DNA of 37,982 nt, taken from contig DJGV01000019.1 in NCBI GenBank assembly GCA_002432805.1, positions 517-38,498 of the forward strand, given 5' to 3'. The translations under genes were made by a program, and so were the position numbers. The DNA is from Fervidobacterium sp. UBA5837 (GTDB lineage: Bacteria; Thermotogota; Thermotogae; Thermotogales; Fervidobacteriaceae). The first letter of the stretch is position 1. Each line of letters starts with the position of its first letter. Of the stretch, positions 24,346 through 30,958 are shown in pieces. A model generated the notes under the pieces. That model was not told where the DNA came from. It saw nothing but the letters and a program-made list of their open reading frames with translations, and made no database searches.

Positions 24346-25466
24346 ACTTTAACCCCTTTCATCTTAGCTATTTCTTTCAACAATTCTCTTTCTTTCGAAG
24401 ATACCTTCCTTGGTATGTCAACAATTATCTTCGCAACGAAATTTCCTCTTCTTCCATTACGTACATTCGGATATCCTTTGCCTTTAACAACAACCGTTTC
24501 ACTTGGTTGTATACCGGCAGGAATTTCGATCTCGACTTCCTCGTTATTAGGCAACGTTACGGTTACCTCTCCACCAAGGATCGCAGTTATATAATCGATA
24601 TGTACATTAGCTATTATATCATCACCTTCACGTTCATAGTCACTTACCTTTCTTATATTTACATGAATGTAAAGGTCTCCATACTCGCCACCATTTGTGC
24701 CGGCATTACCTTTTCTTGGAAATTTCAATATTGCACCATCTTCAACACCCGCAGGTATATTCACAGTAGCCGAAGCACGTCTCTTAACTCGGCCAGTACC
24801 TCTACACGCATGACATACCTCACCTGGGATTGTTCCACTTCCACCACATGCATCACAAGTATACTGATTTATAAAGACACCAAAAGGAGTGCGACGTTCC
24901 TCTTTTACAACACCACTTCCGTGACATTTAGAGCAGGTAACCCATTTACTGCCCGGTTCTACACCTTCGCCGTGACAATTCTCACATTCTTCATAACGCT
25001 CGTATTCGATATTCTGAGTCTTTCCAGAGAAGACATCGGATTCATCAATTGATGCGTTGATGTTTATATCTTCTCCTCTTCTTGAACTTCGATGCCCACG
25101 CGTTGCACCAGTTGATCTGCCTTGGGTACGTTGACCGCCAAAGAATATATTGAAGATATCGTCATTCAAGAAATCTCTAAAAACATCTTCAAATCCAAAA
25201 CCACCATTTCCATTATTTTCGTAAGAATATGGCGTTCCCTCACCGACATAACCGAATTTATCGTACATAGCTCTCTTTTGTGGATCCGAGAGTACCTCAT
25301 ATGCTTCTTGAATCTCCTTAAATTTTTGTTCTGCTAACTTCTTATCCTCACCGGCGTGTCTGTCTGGATGCCATTCCTTAACTAACTTCTTGTATGCAGC
25401 CCTTATATCTTCATCACTTGCACCTTTTGGAACTCCTAATATTTCATAGTAATCCTTTTTTGGCAT
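24342..25466 (-). CDS. dnaJ: Chaperone protein DnaJ
   Basis: DnaJ is the Hsp40 co-chaperone that delivers substrates to DnaK and stimulates its ATPase. The J domain is at residues ~4-68 with the HPD motif (KEWHPDRHAG). It is followed by a Gly/Phe-rich region (GNGGFGFEDVFRDF), four zinc-binding repeats (CENCHGEG, CSKCHGSG, CDACGGSG, CHACRGTG) and the C-terminal substrate-binding domains. At 374 residues it is a complete type I DnaJ. The ATG at 25466 starts at the conserved MPKKDYYEILGV; an in-frame GTG at 25475 lies inside the AGAGGTGAG ribosome binding site. It follows grpE by 69 bp. Confidence 0.98.
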   Translation of the reverse strand: MPKKDYYEILGVPKGASDEDIRAAYKKLVKEWHPDRHAGEDKKLAEQKFKEIQEAYEVLSDPQKRAMYDKFGYVGEGTPYSYENNGNGGFGFEDVFRDFLNDDIFNIFFGGQRTQGRSTGATRGHRSSRRGEDININASIDESDVFSGKTQNIEYERYEECENCHGEGVEPGSKWVTCSKCHGSGVVKEERRTPFGVFINQYTCDACGGSGTIPGEVCHACRGTGRVKRRASATVNIPAGVEDGAILKFPRKGNAGTNGGEYGDLYIHVNIRKVSDYEREGDDIIANVHIDYITAILGGEVTVTLPNNEEVEIEIPAGIQPSETVVVKGKGYPNVRNGRRGNFVAKIIVDIPRKVSSKERELLKEIAKMKGVKV

Positions 25467-25535
25467 AGTGCTCACCTCTATTTTTCACGAATGCCGTACA
25501 TTTCTCAATTGTACCATTAAAATTCTGGGAGATCA

Positions 25536-26216
25536 TCAATTCTTAGCATCTTTTTGTCCATCTTGGTCTCTTGCTTCTTGTGTTTCTACACCATCACTTT
25601 CTACAATTTTTCCTACCTCACGTGGCTTTCTTGTCCTCACAGCAACCCTCACTTTTGTGGGTTTAACAACCTGACCATTGAATGTGTAGCCATCTTCAAG
25701 TACTTCCAAAATGGAGTACTCCTCTACATCATCACGCTCTTCTCTGTCTAAAGCTTCATGGATAAACGGGTCAAATTTGCCGCACGCATCGATCACTTTT
25801 AAGCCTTCATTTTCCAGAGCCTTTTCGAATTTTTCAAATATTTTTTTCGTTCCATTGTAAAATTCCTCAAGATCATTAGATATATCGTAATGTTTGAATG
25901 CCCTCTTAAAATCATCTACGATAGGTATTAATACTTTCATGATCCTCAGTGCGGTTGAACGAGATATATCCCTAAGCTGCCTATCAACATCCGCCTTGTA
26001 ATTCTCAAATGAAGCCTTTATGACCCTTGCAGCGTTCTGTATCTCTTTTAACTGCTCCTCAAGATCCGCTATCTTGTCTTTCAGTTGTTTGTTTTCCTCA
26101 GATAATTCAAGTAATTTAGCATTTGTACCATCACTGTTTAGATTGCCTTCGTTGCACATTTGTTCTACTTCTTGAGTTTCCTCAACACCTTCTATTCTCT
26201 TTTCCTTTTCTTCCAT
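25536..26216 (-). CDS. grpE: Nucleotide exchange factor GrpE
   Basis: GrpE releases ADP from DnaK. The N-terminal ~50 residues are acidic and low in order. A long coiled coil (about residues 45-90, LSEENKQLKDKIADLEEQLKEI) is followed by FENYKADVDRQL and the C-terminal beta domain (KVIDACGKFDPFIHEALDREE, EVLEDGYTFNGQVVKPTKVRVA), all typical. The acidic extension beyond the beta domain (~25 residues) is longer than in most GrpE proteins. ATG 26216 is used; the in-frame GTG at 26225 abuts GGAGGT too closely. It is the second gene of the operon, 74 bp after hrcA. Confidence 0.97.
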   Translation of the reverse strand: MEEKEKRIEGVEETQEVEQMCNEGNLNSDGTNAKLLELSEENKQLKDKIADLEEQLKEIQNAARVIKASFENYKADVDRQLRDISRSTALRIMKVLIPIVDDFKRAFKHYDISNDLEEFYNGTKKIFEKFEKALENEGLKVIDACGKFDPFIHEALDREERDDVEEYSILEVLEDGYTFNGQVVKPTKVRVAVRTRKPREVGKIVESDGVETQEARDQDGQKDAKN

Positions 26217-26290
26217 GGCAAACACACCTCCATGAGTCTAATCATCTATTTTGGCCATATTGATCATACAATTTGCCTTCGATTTTACTT

Positions 26291-27313
26291 CTAAATATTT
26301 CTAGATACTACGGTAAAATACTCTGTAAGCCTATTCGTCATGAAATCAAAGCTATCTATTATGTGGTCATATTTACTGTACTTGTCAAAAATTATGGCAA
26401 CCCTACCTATCATCTTTGACTCCGAGTAGAAATTGTCTATCATGACAGAAAAATCATCTAGAAATCTTAAACCGTGTTCCTTGCCTACGTAAATAGCATT
26501 ATCCAATTCGAATAAATCTTCGTAGAATGTCTCTCCGGATACGTAACTCAGTATATTCTGTAGCTTTTTTAACGTGATTTTATCGTTCATCAGTAAATTC
26601 GCAAGCCCATCAGTTAAGTAGTCATCGTAACTCTCTACTGACAGCTTTTCGGTAATTTCCAAGAATCCCCTTTCTAATTCAACAAGATTAAAGTCTTTGA
26701 AACTATTTGTCTTCAGTATGATTTCCCTAAGTCTTGTCTTAAACTCATTGAGCGTTAAACCCTTCATCATCTTGTTGAGCATATCCTCGATGTCTTCTAT
26801 ATTTGAAATCTCACTATGCTGCATCGGTATCGAAGAACTCAATCCTAACGTCGTTATGATGTTTGCGATCGAGAAATTCTTACTTACTTGGGTGACAACA
26901 ATTCTGTTGATTCTTAAATTCAACGGACTGGGCTTTTCAATAATCACTATGCTCTTTGTAGAAGAACTTAGTAATTTAGCTGCACCAGCAAGTACCTTTT
27001 CCATATCACCTATTGGGAACATTGCGGCATTATCAACATAGTTATTTTTCGCTTTTATCTCTTCTCTTATCTTCAATAACTCATTTACATAGAAACGCAA
27101 CCCCTTATCCGTAGGAACCCTACCTGCGGATGTATGAGGTTGGTATATGTAGCCGAATTTCATTAGCCTGTTCATATCATTCCTGACCGTTGCGCTCGAA
27201 CGATCCAAAGTAGCATTCTCCAGTACCTTTTTTGAACTCACTGGAGCCTTAGTATTTATGTACTCTTGCACGATGCAATACAATACCTTCTTTTGACGAT
27301 CGGTGATATCCAT
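26291..27313 (-). CDS. hrcA: Heat-inducible transcription repressor HrcA
   Basis: HrcA represses chaperone genes by binding CIRCE and depends on GroEL for folding. The N-terminal winged helix reads ITDRQKKVLYCIVQEYINTKAPVSSKKV with SSATVRNDMNRL and a wing at SAGRVPTDKGLRFYVN. The rest is the GAF-like HrcA domain, ending in the dimer region. Length of 340 residues is standard. The start ATG 27313 has AGGTGAT just upstream; the frame extends 7 codons further but without a better site. A sigma-A promoter and a degenerate CIRCE lie 70-125 bp upstream, so the operon is autoregulated. Confidence 0.97.
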   Translation of the reverse strand: MDITDRQKKVLYCIVQEYINTKAPVSSKKVLENATLDRSSATVRNDMNRLMKFGYIYQPHTSAGRVPTDKGLRFYVNELLKIREEIKAKNNYVDNAAMFPIGDMEKVLAGAAKLLSSSTKSIVIIEKPSPLNLRINRIVVTQVSKNFSIANIITTLGLSSSIPMQHSEISNIEDIEDMLNKMMKGLTLNEFKTRLREIILKTNSFKDFNLVELERGFLEITEKLSVESYDDYLTDGLANLLMNDKITLKKLQNILSYVSGETFYEDLFELDNAIYVGKEHGLRFLDDFSVMIDNFYSESKMIGRVAIIFDKYSKYDHIIDSFDFMTNRLTEYFTVVSRNI

Positions 27314-27383
27314 AAGATCACCTCGCAAACGCAACCTTGTTTACTAATTTTGATTTCCCACATTCTTGCTATTATCACTGCTG

Positions 27384-27410
27384 TTAGCAAACAAACTACT
27401 ATTCTGCTAA
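27384..27410 (-). promoter_or_regulatory. Degenerate CIRCE operator (HrcA binding site)
   Basis: A 27-bp element has the CIRCE geometry of 9-N9-9: the outer six bases are perfect on both sides (TTAGCA at 27384-27389, TGCTAA at 27405-27410), while the inner three are AAC and TTC instead of CTC and GAG. It lies directly downstream of the -10 of the hrcA promoter, over the predicted start site, the usual place for HrcA repression. Confidence 0.85.
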
Positions 27411-27411
27411 A

Positions 27412-27439
27412 ATTATACCATTTTCTGTTCGATTGTCAA
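27412..27439 (-). promoter_or_regulatory. Consensus sigma-A promoter of the hrcA-grpE-dnaJ operon
   Basis: On the minus strand a perfect -35 TTGACA (27434-27439) and a perfect -10 TATAAT (27412-27417) are spaced by 16 bp, with an extended TGG before the -10. The predicted start near 27405 lies inside the CIRCE element. This is the best promoter in the window. Confidence 0.92.
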
Positions 27440-27463
27440 CCAAACACAAGATGATGATTAGAC

Positions 27464-27491
27464 TTGTATATTTGCAAAGATGAGGTAGAAT
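27464..27491 (+). promoter_or_regulatory. Putative promoter of the EamA transporter gene
   Basis: TTGTAT (27464-27469) and TAGAAT (27486-27491), spacer 16 bp, lie about 58 bp before the chosen TTG start. It is divergent from the hrcA promoter, 25 bp away. Confidence 0.5.
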
Positions 27492-27548
27492 TATTCTGTA
27501 TTGTACGATATGCTAACTAAATGGTTACTAAAGTGGAGGTGCAGGGCT

Positions 27549-28433
27549 TTGAACTTGAAAGTCATATTCTCTGGCATTGCGATGTCTACTATATTTGGTC
27601 TTTCGTTTCTATTCACTAAGAACGCACTTGACTATGTTCCTGTGTACACTTTTCTTTCTTACAGATTTGGAATGGCAACTCTTGTGATGTTGCTTCTAGC
27701 CATCTGTGGGGTAATAAAACTTTCCAAGAAACCGTATTGGAAGCTGTGGAAAGTGGTGCTCTTTGAACCGATATTGTATTTTATATTTGAAACGAATGGC
27801 CTGAAATACACCACATCTTCTGAAGCGGGTATGCTGATTGCTATGATTCCTATCGTTGTAGTTTTGATAAGCCCGATCTTTCTTAAAGAGCGTATAAAAT
27901 GGTATCAAATAGCCTTTGCTGTATTAAGCTTTATAGGTGTATTTCTCATAGTAGGATACGGTGCGAAATTTTCAGGTGCTTTTATCGGAGAGTTGTTGAT
28001 CTTAGGTGCAGTATTTTCATCTGCGTTTTACAATATATTCTCTAGAAAATATTCCACAGAATTCTCGCCAGTGGAAATTACATTTTTCATGATGGTTAGC
28101 GCATTTGTGTTTTTTACATTGGTCAGCCTGATATCCGGGCAATTCACAATAGCTTTCAATTTGCCGGTTGTCACAAGTGTGCTTTATTTAGGCGTTCTTT
28201 CATCAACTGTTGCCTTCTTCTTAGTCAATTTCATGTTAAGTAAAGTCTCCCCAACTGTATCATCTCTTTTTGCAAATCTAACGACAGTCATTTCGGTCTT
28301 GGCAGGTAGTATAATTCGACACGAAAAGATTAGTATAGTTCAAATAATTGGTATGGTACTCATCTTAATTTCTTTGATTTTGAATTCTTACCTAAAGCAG
28401 CGCGACATGAATTCAGAAGCTATCAAAAGGTGA
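27549..28433 (+). CDS. EamA/DMT-superfamily transporter
   Basis: A ten-helix membrane protein of the drug/metabolite transporter superfamily with two EamA repeats. The first begins KVIFSGIAMSTIFGLSFLFTKNAL and contains YRFGMATLVMLLLA, FETNGLKYTTSSEAGMLIAMIPIVV and FLKERI; the second begins AFIGELLILGAVFSSAFYNIFSRKY and ends with IIRHEKISIVQIIGMVLILISLIL. Substrates are probably amino acids or small metabolites but cannot be predicted. GGAGG at 27535-27539 lies 9 nt before TTG 27549, so the longer in-frame form from 27501 is not used. The protein has 294 residues. A strong terminator follows. Confidence 0.93.
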   Translation: MNLKVIFSGIAMSTIFGLSFLFTKNALDYVPVYTFLSYRFGMATLVMLLLAICGVIKLSKKPYWKLWKVVLFEPILYFIFETNGLKYTTSSEAGMLIAMIPIVVVLISPIFLKERIKWYQIAFAVLSFIGVFLIVGYGAKFSGAFIGELLILGAVFSSAFYNIFSRKYSTEFSPVEITFFMMVSAFVFFTLVSLISGQFTIAFNLPVVTSVLYLGVLSSTVAFFLVNFMLSKVSPTVSSLFANLTTVISVLAGSIIRHEKISIVQIIGMVLILISLILNSYLKQRDMNSEAIKR

Positions 28434-28437
28434 GCAA

Positions 28438-28470
28438 ATCCCCAGCCAATTCAATGTGCTGGGGATTTTT
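28438..28470 (+). terminator. Rho-independent terminator after the EamA gene
   Basis: ATCCCCAGC (28438-28446) pairs with GCTGGGGAT (28458-28466) around an 11-nt loop, followed by a run of T. On the minus strand the stem is followed only by TTTGC, so it may be a weaker stop for rpsB. Confidence 0.88.
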
Positions 28471-28511
28471 ATCTTTACAACATTTATAGTTTTATAGATA
28501 CACTGCGAAAC

Positions 28512-29291
28512 TTATATCTCTTCTTCATCCAGATTCACTGGAATATTGATCTCGATCTCTCCTGCTGGTTCTTCGTTAACTACTCCAGCGGTTTCTTCAG
28601 AATATGGTATCCCTTCTCTTCCTTCAAGATAAGCATCGGCAATCTTTGCCGTGATCAATGCAATAGCCCTTATTGCATCATCGTTTGAAGGAATAACGTA
28701 ATCAATTGGATCAGGGTCACAATTCGTGTCGACCATTGCTACCAAAGGAATCCCAAGATAATTCGCTTCTTCAACCGCAATTCTTTCTTTTCTTGGATCG
28801 ATCAAGAAGATAACATCTGGCAGTGACTTCATAGTCTTAACTCCGCCGAGATTCTTTCTCAACTTTTCCAATGTCTTTCTCAATTTGCTTTGTTCCTTTT
28901 TTGGAAGTTTGTCAAGTTCACCGTTTGCTTCCATCTCTTCGAGCTCCATAAGTCTATCGATTCTACTTTGGATAGTTGTGAAATTCGTCAACAAACCGCC
29001 GAGCCATCTGTTGTTTACATAGAATCCGCCACATCTCTGCGCTTCGTTTTTCACTACCATCTGCGCTTGTTTCTTTGTCCCGACAAATAAAATCGTGCCA
29101 CCTCTACTTGCAACATCTCTTACGAAGTCGTAAGCTTCATCGAGAAGTTTCGCAGTTTTCTGCAAATCAACAATGTAGATGCCTTTTCTCTCACCGTATA
29201 TGTACGGTTTCATCTTTGGGTTCCATCTTTGAGTCCTATGTCCAAAATGGACACCTGCCTCAAGAAGCTGTTTCATAGTTACTACTGGCAT
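28512..29291 (-). CDS. rpsB: 30S ribosomal protein S2
   Basis: RpsB is a small-subunit protein needed for binding S1 and forming the translation initiation site. The N-terminus MPVVTMKQLLEAGVHFGHRTQRWNPKM is diagnostic, followed by YIYGERKGIYIVDLQKT, FVGTKKQAQ, NNRWLGGLLTNF, PDVIFLIDPRKE and the closing VAMVDTNCDPDPIDYVIPSNDDA. The last ~35 residues are an acidic tail beyond the conserved core, as in several thermophile S2 proteins. Length is 259. The ATG at 29291 follows GGAGG; the open frame extends 32 codons upstream but lacks S2 similarity. tsf, its usual partner, is not downstream: the next gene is the convergent transporter. Confidence 0.97.
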   Translation of the reverse strand: MPVVTMKQLLEAGVHFGHRTQRWNPKMKPYIYGERKGIYIVDLQKTAKLLDEAYDFVRDVASRGGTILFVGTKKQAQMVVKNEAQRCGGFYVNNRWLGGLLTNFTTIQSRIDRLMELEEMEANGELDKLPKKEQSKLRKTLEKLRKNLGGVKTMKSLPDVIFLIDPRKERIAVEEANYLGIPLVAMVDTNCDPDPIDYVIPSNDDAIRAIALITAKIADAYLEGREGIPYSEETAGVVNEEPAGEIEINIPVNLDEEEI

Positions 29292-29426
29292 AAATACACC
29301 TCCATGATTTGGTTTTCCCTCCGCTCCCTTGAACCTACCGATCTTGCGACAAATCACCTTGTAAATCATTCGACTATCACAAGACACCTGGGTAGTAGAG
29401 AAGAAGCGTGTGGATTTTTTTGAAAT

Positions 29427-29441
29427 TGCCGTAATGGCAAG
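29427..29441 (-). other. Small hairpin at the predicted 5' end of the rpsB leader
   Basis: TTGCC and GGCAA form a 5-bp stem with a 5-nt loop. It lies just after the predicted rpsB -10, so the mRNA would begin in or beside it, leaving a leader of about 150 nt with no open frame that I recognise. It has no T run and is not a terminator. Confidence 0.35.
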
Positions 29442-29445
29442 AAAA

Positions 29446-29473
29446 TTCTATCATAAGAGTTCGATAAGTCAAG
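29446..29473 (-). promoter_or_regulatory. Putative rpsB promoter
   Basis: On the minus strand TTGACT (29468-29473) and TAGAAT (29446-29451) are spaced by 16 bp. The predicted start is near 29439, giving a leader of roughly 150 nt before the rpsB ATG, long enough for regulation by S2 itself. Confidence 0.6.
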
Positions 29474-29501
29474 ATATATTTCCTTTCTATTCAGTTAAAA
29501 T

Positions 29502-29510
29502 GGTATAATA
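29502..29510 (+). promoter_or_regulatory. Extended -10 promoter of the SBP/GGDEF-like gene
   Basis: TGGTATAAT is an extended -10 with a perfect hexamer (29505-29510), about 55 bp before the ATG at 29565. The -35 region (around TTCCTT) is weak. It is divergent from the rpsB promoter. Confidence 0.6.
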
Positions 29511-29564
29511 ATTATTGAGACAAGTGATGAATGAGTAGTGATAATTGAAAGGAGAGGTTGAGAT

Positions 29565-30911
29565 ATGAAGGATAGAGCAAAAACCATTCTCAACGTATTG
29601 ATTTTTCCTTTGATGTTAGTTCTAACGTCCACAATAGGATTCGGCTTAAAGGTAGGATATTACGATGATTATCCACTTTGCTATTCTGAAAATGGTCAGC
29701 CGAAAGGAATATTCATAGAGATATTGAAGGAAACTTTTGGCAATGATTTCGATAATCTGCAGTTTGTTTATGGTGAATTCAGCAGTTTGCTTAAGATGTT
29801 GTCCAATGGTGAATTGGACATAGTAACGACCGTTGCAGATACAAAAGAAAGAAATACTATTTATTCTTTCAATAAAGAATCTGTAATTGTGAATTGGGGA
29901 GTGCTTGTATCCAGTGTCGACATAAATAGCTTGGAGGATTTAAACCGTCAGAAAATCGCCGTAAACAAGGGAGATACCTATTACAAAGCCTTTAAGGATA
30001 TGCTTAATAGCTTTGAGATAGTTGTGTTTTTCGATGAGTTTGACACATACTTCGATGTATTAGATGCAGTTGATAGTGGAAGATATGTAGCTGGTGTGGT
30101 GAGTAGGTTATCTTATCTATCGAACAGTGAGAAGTTCTCTAGAATTAGGCAAACACCATTTGTTTTCTCACCTGTCCCACTCAAATTTGCTACTCAAAAG
30201 GGCAAAAATTCGGATGTACTGGATCGCATAGATAACACAATTGCGAAGGCGAGAAGTTCTGGTAAACTGACACAACTTTTCAACTCGTACTTTTCAATTG
30301 ATGGGACGGCAAATTTTGATATTTCAAACTTTTTCACTGGGCTGATAATCGGTATATTTGCTGCGCTTTTGGTCAGTGCTCTCATTTTTAGGAAGGTCTT
30401 GAGCAAGAATCTACTGTACTACAAAGAGGCTATCAAGACACTTAGTCAACAAATTCAAATTCCGAATACTGGCGAATATGTTAAGTCAGGCGATAATAAC
30501 ACAAATATGGTATATGATTCAGCCTTGGGAAGCATCCTGCTCCAGAAATACATGGAACTTGCGAGAAGAGAAGGGAGTACACTTTCGATAGTTACATTGG
30601 AGATTTTAAATAAACATGATATAGAAAGTGATAAGCTTGAAGCCATACTATCGAATTTTATTAAACCGGGAGACTCTGTATTCAAACTGAGCGATGACAG
30701 ATACATCTTCGTCTTTTATTCATACGGTGCCATTCTATTGGAGGTCTTTAGAAATAGAATACATGAAATGGCAAGGAAGAATGGTTTGGAAATTGAGTTC
30801 ATCTTAGGGTACAGCCAATTTAATCCGAATGTGCACTTGGATCAAAATCAACTGATTTACGAAAGTTTTGTTGAATTAGAAAAAGAAAGACATTCTTACA
30901 GACAAAAATAG
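29565..30911 (+). CDS. Membrane receptor: periplasmic solute-binding domain fused to a degenerate GGDEF domain
   Basis: A signal peptide/anchor (ILNVLIFPLMLVLTSTIGFG) is followed by a family 3 solute-binding domain at about residues 25-245 (LKVGYYDDYPLCYSENGQPKGIFIEI, GELDIVTTVADTKER, LNRQKIAVNKGDTYY). One transmembrane helix (FFTGLIIGIFAALLVSALIF, about 256-275) leads to a C-terminal domain that aligns by eye with GGDEF: DSALGSILLQKYMELARREG resembles the D.LTGL.NR opening, and FKLSDDRYIFVF replaces the R.GGDEF.... signature. The substrate-binding FK..ND..GH segment is missing. It should not make c-di-GMP and may act as a receptor or partner. The ATG follows AAAGGAGAGG. Length is 448. Confidence 0.82.
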   Translation: MKDRAKTILNVLIFPLMLVLTSTIGFGLKVGYYDDYPLCYSENGQPKGIFIEILKETFGNDFDNLQFVYGEFSSLLKMLSNGELDIVTTVADTKERNTIYSFNKESVIVNWGVLVSSVDINSLEDLNRQKIAVNKGDTYYKAFKDMLNSFEIVVFFDEFDTYFDVLDAVDSGRYVAGVVSRLSYLSNSEKFSRIRQTPFVFSPVPLKFATQKGKNSDVLDRIDNTIAKARSSGKLTQLFNSYFSIDGTANFDISNFFTGLIIGIFAALLVSALIFRKVLSKNLLYYKEAIKTLSQQIQIPNTGEYVKSGDNNTNMVYDSALGSILLQKYMELARREGSTLSIVTLEILNKHDIESDKLEAILSNFIKPGDSVFKLSDDRYIFVFYSYGAILLEVFRNRIHEMARKNGLEIEFILGYSQFNPNVHLDQNQLIYESFVELEKERHSYRQK

Positions 30912-30929
30912 CGTGCAAGTAATGCACGC
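30904..30929 (-). terminator. Rho-independent terminator of the minus-strand HD-GYP operon
   Basis: GCGTGCA (30911-30917) and TGCACGC (30923-30929) form a perfect 7-bp stem with a 5-nt loop. Read on the minus strand the stem is followed by TATTTTTG. It overlaps the stop codon of the convergent receptor gene. No plus-strand T run is present. Confidence 0.75.
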
Positions 30930-30958
30930 CTATATGTCCATCGTTATATATAAATTTA

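Noticed and set aside
24507..25052. Open frame of 181 codons on the plus strand inside dnaJ
   Set aside because: It mirrors the DnaJ zinc-finger and C-terminal domains; Thr/Tyr/Ser-rich artefact.
29292..29387. N-terminal extension of rpsB by 32 codons
   Set aside because: S2 proteins start at the MPVVTMKQLLEAG segment and GGAGG precedes that ATG; the extension is the leader.
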